Of a DNA stretch of 58,683 nt, positions 1 through 7,816 are shown in pieces. Source of the stretch: an uncultured Acidobacteriia bacterium (lineage in GTDB: Bacteria > Acidobacteriota > Terriglobia > Bryobacterales > Bryobacteraceae); contig CAIVPR010000096.1 of NCBI GenBank assembly GCA_903907865.1, forward strand, positions 1 to 58,683, in the 5' to 3' direction. How positions within the stretch are numbered: position 1 is the stretch's first letter; every line of letters starts with the position of its first letter. The translations under genes were made by a program, and so were the position numbers. Below the pieces are notes generated by a model, which saw only the letters and a list, made by a program, of their open reading frames with translations, was not told the DNA's origin and did no database searches.

Positions 1-132
1 CGTTGCTGGCAGTTGGCGCACCCCAAACATCCAGGTTGCCAGGTTCCGCACCAAAAGTCCAGGTCCGAAGCGAAGTTTTTTCAGACTTTTTTCGCCCGGC
101 ACCTTCGCATGGCAATCCGCGGGGCTGAACTG
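1..132. other. window edge, no gene assigned
   Basis: I see no complete gene here. The stretch lies downstream of the broken KAP NTPase on the minus strand and could be its further-decayed 3' end, because KAP proteins are usually longer, but no convincing KAP motif is visible in any minus-strand frame. Confidence 0.3.
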
Positions 133-923
133 TTACCAGAAGTTTCCTATGTCCCTCGTTAGCAATGCCATCCGGCTTTCGTCCGCGATCTTGGGCAGCG
201 TGAACGAGAAGTCCAGAATCTTGTCCAGGAAGTCGCCGCCGTTTCCCCAGGCCGTGCTGACCTGCTTTAGCATTCCCTCAACAATCTCATTGTCAAACGC
301 AACTATAAAGGAGAAGCCGGCAGGTCGAGGACGTCCCTTAGCGCAAGCAGCAGCATGGGCACTAGGCGGGGATCTGTTCTGTCGAGATCGTCAATGAAGA
401 CTAGTATGGTCTTAGAATGCAACTTGCCGCGAATGTGCGCTATCTGTTCACCACTCGGGAGTAACCATGTCTTCAGAGCTTCGCGGCCAAATTTTGCGAA
501 GGCCTTTAAGTTTCGATTTGTCTCCAGCAAGGGGTCAAAGGGTTTCGTCTTGTCTGCAAGTGATCGTAGCCGCCACTCTTTGACATCGCCTGGCAGCAAG
601 TCAGCCCGATACAATGCGTTCACAAACTCATCCATTATGATCCGCCAGAGGTCGTTTGCGTCTTCGGCTCGCGACGGATTGATCCAGAAGGTCGTGACAT
701 CCTCCTGTTGGGCTAAGGTTTCAACGAAGCGCAGGACACTCGTTTTCCCCTCTCCCCACTTGCCGTAGACACCTACACGGCACGACCAGCCTGGCGGCGT
801 ACCCTTTACGACTGTGTAGATATCCTCCGCCAATCGACGACGATCCAAGAGATCCTCATCGAGCGCCGAGACTGGACTTTCAAAGCTCTTGGTCCGAGCA
901 CTCAGACCCAGTCCCGTGGCCAT
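133..923 (-). pseudogene. KAP-family P-loop NTPase, frameshifted
   Basis: The ATG at 923 opens a frame with Walker A GKWGEGKTS (near residue 53) and Walker B TILVFIDDLDR, the layout of KAP NTPases, which are often membrane-linked or found with defence genes. That frame hits TAG at 303-305 just after DLPA. A neighbouring frame continues as FSFIVAFDNEIVEG to a TAA at 133-135. KAP proteins normally read DLPxFxFxxAFD here, so one missing G (a C on the plus strand) in the run at 316-320 restores a continuous protein of about 263 residues. Even restored, it is shorter than usual KAP proteins and lacks a visible C-terminal region. It could be a real pseudogene or an indel error in the assembly. It lies 27 bases downstream of the PQQ dehydrogenase on the same strand. 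Confidence 0.8.
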
Positions 924-950
924 CCCTATTGCCCCCCTGTGGCGTCCTAC

Positions 951-3386
951 CTACTCCGGCAACCCAAAACTATAAAGCACATTCGCCGACGACACCGCCA
1001 CATACTGCTTCCCGTCCACCGAATAGCTCATCGGCGACGACGGAATCTGCCCGCCCGCCCCAAATCTCCACAACGCCTTCCCGGTCTTCGCATCCACCGC
1101 GAAGAAAGTCCCTTCCGGAGACGCCGCGAAGACCAACCCGCCCGCCGTCGCCAGCACTCCGTGCGCCAGCGAATTCTGCGTCAGCTCGAACTTCCACACC
1201 GCCTTGCCCGTCTCGGGATCCCACGCCATCATGCCCTGCGACGGCGGTGCCTGCCCGTTGGCCGGAGGCGGTCCGAAACCACCGCCCGTACCCCGACCCT
1301 GGAACTGCTTGCCCGGCTCGAACGGCGCGGGTCCATTCGAATACCGCCCCGGTCCGTCGTAGTACATGAAGTACATCCACCCCGTCTGCGGGCTGTACGA
1401 CGGTGCCTGGAAGTTCGACCCGCCGCCCAACGACGGGTACACGGTCGTCCCCTCGGGGTTCGCGCGCCAGTTCTCGGTCGTGATCGGCTTGCCCTTTTCG
1501 TCAAAACCCTTCACCCACGACGCGCGCACGAACGGCGTCCCCGCGAGGAACTGCCCCGTCACCCGGTCCAGCACGTAGAACACGCCATTCCGGTTGGCCT
1601 GCATCAACAGCTTCCGCTGCTGCCCGTGCCACATGCGGTCCACCAGCACCACATCCTCGGTCGCATCCCAGTCGTGCGTGTCGTTCGGAGTGAACTGGTA
1701 GTGCCACTTCAGCTTGCCGGAGTCGGGATCAAGCGCCACCACCGAGCAGCTATACAGGTTGTCGCCCTTCCGCACGTCGCCGTTGATGTCCGGACCGGGG
1801 TTGCCGACCGTCCAGTAGAGCGTGTTCAGCGTCGGATCGTAGCTGCCGGTCAGCCAGGTCGGGGCCGCGCCGTGCTTCCAGCTGTCGCCCTCCCAGGTGT
1901 CGTGCCCCGGTTCGCCGGGACCCGGAATCGTGTTCCAGCGCCACAGCCGCTTGCCGGTCGCGGGGTCGTAGGCGTCCACCCACGCCGGGATGCCGAATTC
2001 GCCGCCCGTGATCCCCGTGATGATCTTGTCCTTGACCACCAGCGGCGGCGACGTCAGGTTGTACCCCTGCATCGTGTCGCCCAACTGCACCTCCCACAGG
2101 AACGCACCCGTGCGGGCGTCGAGCGCCACCAGCGCCGCGTCCAACGTTCCGAAGAACAGCCGATTGCCAAACACAGTCACGCCGCGGTTGACGCGGTTGA
2201 TCTCGTACTGGTTGACCACCTTCTGCCGACGGTCGTAGCGCCACAATTGCCGACCCGTGCGCGCGTCCAGCGCCAGCACCTCGGCCGACGTCCCCACCGG
2301 ACCGGTCGTATACATGATGCCGTCCACCACCAGCGGAATCGATTCCACAATCCCGTCGCCCGGCATCTGCACCGCCCACTTCGCCTGCAGGTTCTTCACG
2401 TTGGTCGTGTTGATCTGGTTCAGCGTGGAGTAGTGCTGGCCCGCGAGGTCGCCCCAGTAAGTCAGGTAGTTCTGCGGCTCCTTGGCGGAATCGCGGATGC
2501 GCTCCCACGTCAGGCCCTTGCCCGCACCCAATTTCGACACGTCCGAGCCGTCGAGCGACTTCAGATACGCCACCAGATCCGTCATCTCGGTGGCCGACAG
2601 CTTCTTCCCATAATCGTCCGGCATCAGCGACTTCTGTTCGATCTTCAGGTCGCTCAACTGCGCCTTCTCGAACGAGTGGTACTTGCCCGCCGTATCGACC
2701 ATCGCGATCATGAACGCGTCTGCCGCTTTTTGGACGCCGCGATATTCCTTGCCGTCCTTGGTCTTCGCGACCACCGTCGAAGGCCGCTGCGGAGCGCCGC
2801 CGCGTCCACCGCGACCCCGTCCGCCGCCAGCCGCCGCCGGAGCGGGTGCCTGATTCGGATCGCTCAACTTGGCCGTCAGCCGCGCCGCCGGATTGCGGCC
2901 CGCCGCCGAGAGGTCCGGCCCGACGTTGGTGCCGACGCCGTTCACCACGTGGCACGACAGGCATCCGCCCTTGCCTTCCAGCACCGATTTGCCGTGCGCC
3001 GCGTCGCCCGGAACCTTTTCACCGGCGGACGAAACGGTCGTCGTCACGGTCGGTGCCAAACTGCGCACGAACGAAATGATTTGCCACGTCTGGTCCGTCG
3101 TAAAGGACGCGAACCCGGGCATCTGGGTGCCCCGGATACCGCTGCGGATGTTGATGAAGATCTCGCCGTCGGCATTGCCGCGCGCGAAGTTGCCGGAAAC
3201 GAGCGAAGGGCCGCGGTCGCCGCGTCCGTCGGCCCCGTGGCATGCGACGCAGGCTCCCGTGTAAAGGGCCTTGCCCGCCGCGATGGCGTCGGCGTTGCCC
3301 GTGAAGGGGTTGCGGGCAGCCTCCGCGCGGTCGCTCTGGGCGTAGCAGGCCGAAGCCGCAAGGATGGAAAGGACGAGAATCTTCAC
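951..3386 (-). CDS. secreted cytochrome c / PQQ-dependent dehydrogenase fusion
   Basis: Periplasmic quinoprotein that probably oxidises an alcohol or sugar with PQQ and passes electrons to its own hemes. A signal peptide (KILVLSILAASACYA) is followed by a cytochrome c domain with CVACH at about residues 46-50 and a second heme motif CLSCH near 150. Next come a Gly/Arg-rich linker, a DGKEYRG-type heme-binding-associated segment, and a long C-terminal beta-propeller with PQQ-type blades (VLALDARTGRQLWRY, VYALD-like repeats). I chose GTG at 3386 because GGAGA lies about ten bases upstream and the signal peptide starts cleanly there; an in-frame TTG at 3410 would add eight residues. The substrate cannot be told from sequence. 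The esterase gene ends a few bases upstream, so they are probably co-transcribed. Confidence 0.9.
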   Translation of the reverse strand: MKILVLSILAASACYAQSDRAEAARNPFTGNADAIAAGKALYTGACVACHGADGRGDRGPSLVSGNFARGNADGEIFINIRSGIRGTQMPGFASFTTDQTWQIISFVRSLAPTVTTTVSSAGEKVPGDAAHGKSVLEGKGGCLSCHVVNGVGTNVGPDLSAAGRNPAARLTAKLSDPNQAPAPAAAGGGRGRGGRGGAPQRPSTVVAKTKDGKEYRGVQKAADAFMIAMVDTAGKYHSFEKAQLSDLKIEQKSLMPDDYGKKLSATEMTDLVAYLKSLDGSDVSKLGAGKGLTWERIRDSAKEPQNYLTYWGDLAGQHYSTLNQINTTNVKNLQAKWAVQMPGDGIVESIPLVVDGIMYTTGPVGTSAEVLALDARTGRQLWRYDRRQKVVNQYEINRVNRGVTVFGNRLFFGTLDAALVALDARTGAFLWEVQLGDTMQGYNLTSPPLVVKDKIITGITGGEFGIPAWVDAYDPATGKRLWRWNTIPGPGEPGHDTWEGDSWKHGAAPTWLTGSYDPTLNTLYWTVGNPGPDINGDVRKGDNLYSCSVVALDPDSGKLKWHYQFTPNDTHDWDATEDVVLVDRMWHGQQRKLLMQANRNGVFYVLDRVTGQFLAGTPFVRASWVKGFDEKGKPITTENWRANPEGTTVYPSLGGGSNFQAPSYSPQTGWMYFMYYDGPGRYSNGPAPFEPGKQFQGRGTGGGFGPPPANGQAPPSQGMMAWDPETGKAVWKFELTQNSLAHGVLATAGGLVFAASPEGTFFAVDAKTGKALWRFGAGGQIPSSPMSYSVDGKQYVAVSSANVLYSFGLPE

Positions 3387-3413
3387 TGTGGTGGGTCTCC
3401 GTAACGACAACGA

Positions 3414-4559
3414 CTACTTCTTAAAGATGAGCGGCACGAAATCTGCCAAGCTGTTGCGCCAAACCGGCCACGTGTGCGCGCCGGAATACGTCTTGAACGA
3501 CGAATGCAGTCCCGCCTTCTCCAGCGACTCCGCCCACGTTTTGATGCGCGGATACTGCACGGTGCCGTCGCTGTCGCCGCAAGCGATCCAGATCGTCGGC
3601 ACCTTGGCGTTGAAGGCCTTGGGGTCGGCAAGCACGGACTTGAACTTGGTCTCGAAGTCGCGTGGCAGACCGGGGCTGAAGATTCCGAGGGCCGAGAACA
3701 GTTCCGGATGGCTGAAACCCGTGAAAATCGTGTGCCCGCCGCCCATTGAAAGACCCGCGAGCGCACGGTTTTTCGATCCCGCCGCGACCCGGTAGGTCCC
3801 TTCGACCGCCGGAATCAGTTCTTTCACCACGTACTGCTCGAACAGCTCGTTGTTGCTTGGGCCTGCAGCCGGAGCCGCGCCTCGACCGCCACCATTGGGA
3901 GCGCCGAAAAGCACCGAGTGGCCCGCAGGCATGACAATGATCATCGGCTGCGCCTTGCCGTCGGCAATCAGGTTGTCGAGGATCAGGTTCGCGTGCCCCG
4001 CATTGGTCCAGGATTCCGGCACATCCCCGCTGCCGTGGACGAGGTAGAGGATCGGGTACTTCTTGCCCTTGTCCTTCTCATACCCCGGGGGCAGGTAGAT
4101 CACAAACCGCTCCGTGCGATTCAGGACCGCCGACTTCTTCCACTCGGTCACCAAGCTGCCATGCGGCACATCGCGCAATTCCCAAGCAGCGGGTGCCGAC
4201 GCCGGGATCTCAACCAAGCTCGCCGAAGTCCGCTGGCGCAATTTGACCACCGGATTGATGGGGTCTGCGACCGCCAAGCCGTCCAAATTGAAGAAATACA
4301 GGTGGCCATTGGGCTCCAAGGGGCCGACCGTGATCGTCCAGACCCCGTCCGCGCCCTTCTTCATCGGCTCCGGCTTGCCAGGCACCATCCAGTCGCCGTA
4401 GAAGGTGACTTCGGTCGCCTTGGGGGCCTTGATGCGGAAGGTCGCCGTGCGGTCAGGGTGGACCTCCGGCGAAACCGTCCCGTCCGGAGGCTGGGTCTGG
4501 GCGTTCAGGAACGAGGCGGCGACGATGCCGAGGAGGACTTTGGGGAGACTGTGGCGCAT
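3414..4559 (-). CDS. secreted CE1/feruloyl-esterase-like alpha/beta hydrolase
   Basis: Predicted exported esterase of 381 residues. After a signal peptide (LLGIVAASFLNA) comes an immunoglobulin-like E-set domain (VTFYGDWMVPGKPEPM), as in glycan-active enzymes, then an esterase D/CE1 fold. Catalytic signs are YLVHGSGD (oxyanion region), the nucleophile elbow AGLSMGGG, an Asp in ACGDSDGT and the His in SGAHTWPVW. Families of this design remove feruloyl or acetyl groups from plant polysaccharides, but some act on other esters, so the substrate is open. It is followed closely by the PQQ dehydrogenase on the same strand. A glycine/alanine-rich loop (NGGGRGAAPAAGP) precedes the helix before the nucleophile and is an insertion of unclear role. 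Confidence 0.88.
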   Translation of the reverse strand: MRHSLPKVLLGIVAASFLNAQTQPPDGTVSPEVHPDRTATFRIKAPKATEVTFYGDWMVPGKPEPMKKGADGVWTITVGPLEPNGHLYFFNLDGLAVADPINPVVKLRQRTSASLVEIPASAPAAWELRDVPHGSLVTEWKKSAVLNRTERFVIYLPPGYEKDKGKKYPILYLVHGSGDVPESWTNAGHANLILDNLIADGKAQPMIIVMPAGHSVLFGAPNGGGRGAAPAAGPSNNELFEQYVVKELIPAVEGTYRVAAGSKNRALAGLSMGGGHTIFTGFSHPELFSALGIFSPGLPRDFETKFKSVLADPKAFNAKVPTIWIACGDSDGTVQYPRIKTWAESLEKAGLHSSFKTYSGAHTWPVWRNSLADFVPLIFKK

Positions 4560-4677
4560 GGATGCTCGCCCTCAATCTTATCGCCTAGGCTTGCGCCGCA
4601 CTGTAGAATAGGGTCTTGCGACGCACTGCTGCCGGAAAGCCGGGGGCGCATAGCTGCGTGGCCAACGGAACAAAACC

Positions 4678-5733
4678 ATGCCAGAGTTGACCGTCGAATT
4701 GAGCGACCTCTTCTTCGACCCGAAGAATCCGCGGCTCGTCGGTTTTGACGCCGACTTGGACAGCCAGGACAAGATGTTTCGGTACCTGATTACCGACATC
4801 GGTGTGGAAGACCTCTTGAAGTCCTTTTCGGCGTCCGGTCTCTTTCGTGCGGACCCCATCATCGTCAGGGCCAGACCCGCTGGGGGGTACTACGTAGTTG
4901 AAGGCAACCGCCGGTTGGCCACCCTCAAGTTGCTGAACGGAATCCGGCCTGACGACGGACTCCCCATTCCCGTCGTGCCGGAAATCACGGCGGATGTCGC
5001 AGCTACCTTCACCAAGATCCCCGTCCAGAGCGATTGGCCCGAGGATCGGCTCCAGTCATACCTTGGCTACAAGCATGTCACCGCTGCGCGGGAGTGGCCG
5101 CCCGATGCCAAAGCAAAGTTTGTGTACGACCACGCCAAGGGTGACCTGTCCGAGACGAATCTGAAGAATTTTGCTCGACGGCTCGGCACGACGTTCCCCG
5201 TTCTGAAACGGTGGCTGGTTGCATTCCTGACGCTGGAGCAAGCCAAGAGCCGTGGCGACTTCGATCCTCAGACCGCGCCAAGCCGTGGATACTTCGGGAC
5301 TTTCTATACCCTTCTCGGAGGCGAGGAGGCCGGGCGCTTCCTTGGGCTCGACCGGGCGGTTTTAGGCCCTAATCCTGTGCCTGTGGAGCACCTAGCCAAC
5401 TTGGCTGAATTCGTGCAGTCGACAGTAGGCACGAAGACTGTCCAACCCAAGGTCAACAGCCGGCAGCAGAAGAAGCTGGAGCAGGTTCTGGCAAGCCCGG
5501 GTGCGCTGGAATACTTTCGCTCCAAGGGGAATTTGGACGCCGCACTCCTTTACACGGAATACAATGCCGAGGAGATCTCCAAGAAGCTGCAAGAAGCTGC
5601 CTATAGCTTGGAAGACTGCCTCCGAAAATTGGCGGACGTTCGCGACAACCCGGCAGTGAAAAGTGCCTTCGCAGAGTTGGAGGGTGCCTTCAGGAAAGTT
5701 CGGCTGAACATGAAGGCCCGCGCCGCAGCTTAA
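4678..5733 (+). CDS. ParB/sulfiredoxin-fold domain protein
   Basis: The 351-residue protein has a ParB/Srx N-terminal domain: a leading strand (VELSDLFFDPKNPRL), IIVRARPAGGYYVVEGN and the signature EGNRRLATLKLL near residues 78-90. The rest is helical and unfamiliar, with a Lys/Gln-rich stretch (NSRQQKKLEQVL) and a possible coiled coil near the C-terminus. It lacks the usual chromosomal ParB HTH and dimer domain order, and no parA is nearby. ParB/Srx folds bind or hydrolyse nucleotides and are found in plasmid partition and in defence or DNA-modification clusters. It is followed after 16 bases by a possible nuclease gene, so the pair is probably one transcript. The function is unknown. Confidence 0.85.
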   Translation: MPELTVELSDLFFDPKNPRLVGFDADLDSQDKMFRYLITDIGVEDLLKSFSASGLFRADPIIVRARPAGGYYVVEGNRRLATLKLLNGIRPDDGLPIPVVPEITADVAATFTKIPVQSDWPEDRLQSYLGYKHVTAAREWPPDAKAKFVYDHAKGDLSETNLKNFARRLGTTFPVLKRWLVAFLTLEQAKSRGDFDPQTAPSRGYFGTFYTLLGGEEAGRFLGLDRAVLGPNPVPVEHLANLAEFVQSTVGTKTVQPKVNSRQQKKLEQVLASPGALEYFRSKGNLDAALLYTEYNAEEISKKLQEAAYSLEDCLRKLADVRDNPAVKSAFAELEGAFRKVRLNMKARAAA

Positions 5734-5749
5734 TTTCTGGTTGAGGAAA

Positions 5750-6589
5750 ATGAAGGCCATCGGGGAGATCGCGGACATCGTGGAGTTGCGGACATGGGCG
5801 AACCAATTGCCCTACAGCCGCAGTTCCTTGGAGCAAGATCTCAAGGCTGCGTCCGCGTGCGACGAGGATGACGACGCGGAGCAGCCTGCCCAGGCGGTGT
5901 TCGACGAGATCGCATTTCGGTCTCAATTGTTGGGCAGTCGCTATCCGTTTGCGACGGACGGCCTGAGATTGTCTTGCGACTTCGCGTCGGTGGCGCAAGC
6001 CTACTTGTTTTGCTTGGGACTGTGCTGGCTGGGCGGAATCACCAATGATCTGCGGTCCCGTGAGTTTGAAGCTATGGCGCTTTCGGCGGCGAAAGACTAC
6101 TTCGGTGGCGATGCGATCCGTGTGGGGGCCCCTTGGGCAACCGACCAGATCCGGGCGTATGACCAACTCTTGCAACTAGTCGCTGATCTGATCCCGGAAC
6201 TTGGTCCACCGACGCGGACCAAGGCACCAGCCGGTGGCGATGGTGGGTGGGACATCGTTGTAGCCAAGAATTTTCCAGATCGGACTTCCCCTAGGGTCAT
6301 CGCCCTAGGGAACTGCGCAACTGGTCGGAACTGGCACACCAAAGGTCGGGAGGCTGAACCCGCGTCTTTCTGGCACAGCTTCACCCACCATCCGGTAATG
6401 GACGTTCAGATCAGCTTCCTCGCTGTCCCTTTCGCGGCGTCCAGAGAAGAGAAACGGCGCAAGTCGGGGTCGGCCTGCATGGTGTTCGACCGCTTCAGGA
6501 TTTGCGCCCACACGTCCATGGTGGGCCGAAACGCGATTGACTGGCTTGAGTCGCAAAGGCTCGGGGCGCAGGATCTCGACATCTTTTGA
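5750..6589 (+). CDS. unknown protein, possible PD-(D/E)XK nuclease partner of ParB-like protein
   Basis: Soluble 279-residue protein with no signal peptide or membrane segment. The N-terminal half is helical. The centre carries GGDGGWDIVVAKNF followed by VIALGNCATGRNWHTK, which resembles the core of restriction-endonuclease-like folds (acidic residue after GGDGG, then a strand with a polar residue and CxTGxNW). In relatives of this pattern I would expect Gln where this protein has Asn (GNCATG), so activity is uncertain. ATG at 5750 is preceded by GAGG; an in-frame TTG at 5741 lacks a ribosome site. The tight pairing with the ParB-like gene suggests a two-component system, perhaps DNA-directed. 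The nuclease idea is inference from motif shape only. Confidence 0.75.
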   Translation: MKAIGEIADIVELRTWANQLPYSRSSLEQDLKAASACDEDDDAEQPAQAVFDEIAFRSQLLGSRYPFATDGLRLSCDFASVAQAYLFCLGLCWLGGITNDLRSREFEAMALSAAKDYFGGDAIRVGAPWATDQIRAYDQLLQLVADLIPELGPPTRTKAPAGGDGGWDIVVAKNFPDRTSPRVIALGNCATGRNWHTKGREAEPASFWHSFTHHPVMDVQISFLAVPFAASREEKRRKSGSACMVFDRFRICAHTSMVGRNAIDWLESQRLGAQDLDIF

Positions 6590-6654
6590 TAAACATCGGG
6601 TCTACGGGCTAGCTCCGCCCCGGATCGGGATACTCTAATACATAAGGAGCCCGC

Positions 6655-7119
6655 ATGACGATCCCCAAAACGCTTCTGTCGATTCTAGCCCTTGCCTCCC
6701 TCGCACTGGCCGAAGGCGACACCTTCGCCACCAAATTCAACGCCCTCCCCAAGTCGGTCCAGGAAACCGCCAAGAAGCACATGGAGAACGCCTTTCCCGT
6801 GAGCATCGCGGCTGCCAAGGGCGCGCAAGGCTGGGACTACCAGATCAACACGCGTGTCGACGGCAAATACCACGACCTCGTCATCGACGAAAAGGGCCAA
6901 CTCGTCGCGATCAAAGACGAAACCGAGCTTGCAGCCCTCCCCGCCGCCGCCAAGGCCGCCATCGAAAAGCAGACGTCTTCCGCGAAGCTCGTTACGCTGG
7001 AAAAAGTGACCGAAGGCCCGCGAGTCAGCTACGGCGCCGTCATTCGCGATGCAGCGCAGGGCACCATCACCCAGATCCGCGTCGACGCCGACGGAACGGT
7101 CAAGCCCAAAAAGCCCTAA
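6655..7119 (+). CDS. secreted PepSY-like small protein
   Basis: A 154-residue protein with a clear signal peptide (TLLSILALASLALA) and a mature part of alternating helix and strand. The pattern of a helix with VQETAKKH followed by YQINTRVDGKYHDLVIDEKGQLV resembles PepSY or beta-lactamase-inhibitor-like domains, often periplasmic and inhibitory or sensory. AAGGAG stands six bases before the ATG, which fixes the start. It ends two bases from the stop of the KdpE-like regulator on the other strand, so the two genes converge with no space for separate terminators. No partner enzyme is identifiable here. Confidence 0.8.
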   Translation: MTIPKTLLSILALASLALAEGDTFATKFNALPKSVQETAKKHMENAFPVSIAAAKGAQGWDYQINTRVDGKYHDLVIDEKGQLVAIKDETELAALPAAAKAAIEKQTSSAKLVTLEKVTEGPRVSYGAVIRDAAQGTITQIRVDADGTVKPKKP

Positions 7120-7120
7120 A

Positions 7121-7816
7121 CTACCCCGGCAGCGCCAACCGGTATCCCACCCACGGCTCCGTCAGCAGATACCGAGGCTTGGCAGGAACCGGCTCGATCT
7201 TCCGCCGCAACTGGTTGACCACCACCCTCAAGTATTCGACCTCCTCGCCGTAGTCCGGCCCCCAAACCGTCTGCAGCAGCTTTCGGTGCGGCACAGGCTT
7301 GTTCGCGTTGGACGCGAGGAAGTGCAGCAGGTCGAACTCCTTCGGCGTCAGCCGCGCCGTCTTGCCGTTCAGTGTCACGCGCCGAGTCCCGAAGTCAATC
7401 TCCAAAACCCCGTCGGAAATCACCTCCCCGGACCCGCCCTCGCTCGCCGACGGCATCCTTCGCATCGCCGCCCGGATGCGCGCAAGCAATTCCTGCACCC
7501 CGAACGGCTTCGTCACGTAATCGTCGGCCCCGGCGTCGAGCGCCTGCACCTTGTCCCGCTCCGTGTTGCGCACCGAGAGGATGATGATCGGGATATCCGA
7601 CGTTTCGCGGATCGCCCGGCACGTCTCCAGCCCCCCGATGCCCGGCATGTTCAGGTCGAGCAGGACCAAGTCCGGCGTCTCTTCGCGCTGCTTGGCAAGC
7701 GCGTCCTCCCCGGTCTTGGCTTCCACCACCGAGTACCCCAAGGCGGTAAGGGTCGCCCGCATGGCGCGGCGCAATTGCGGTTCGTCGTCGACTACGAGTA
7801 TCGTGGCGGTGTTCAT
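7121..7816 (-). CDS. OmpR/KdpE-family response regulator
   Basis: Two-component transcription regulator of 231 residues. The receiver domain has the acidic pair D10-D11, phospho-acceptor Asp54 in LLDLNMPG, and the Lys in VTKPFG. The C-terminal winged helix carries LTPKEFDLLHFLASNANKPV and VVVNQLRRKIEP, the pattern of KdpE. The start ATG overlaps the stop of the sensor kinase gene by four bases (ATGA), so the pair is translationally coupled. KdpE usually controls the kdpFABC potassium ATPase, but no kdp transport gene lies in this window, so the target is open. Confidence 0.92.
   Translation of the reverse strand: MNTATILVVDDEPQLRRAMRATLTALGYSVVEAKTGEDALAKQREETPDLVLLDLNMPGIGGLETCRAIRETSDIPIIILSVRNTERDKVQALDAGADDYVTKPFGVQELLARIRAAMRRMPSASEGGSGEVISDGVLEIDFGTRRVTLNGKTARLTPKEFDLLHFLASNANKPVPHRKLLQTVWGPDYGEEVEYLRVVVNQLRRKIEPVPAKPRYLLTEPWVGYRLALPG

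Noticed and set aside
939-3404. An 821-codon open frame on the plus strand opposite the PQQ dehydrogenase gene
   Set aside because: It is rich in Arg, His and Pro with no domain, while the minus strand encodes a clear cytochrome c/PQQ enzyme. High GC creates such long antisense frames.
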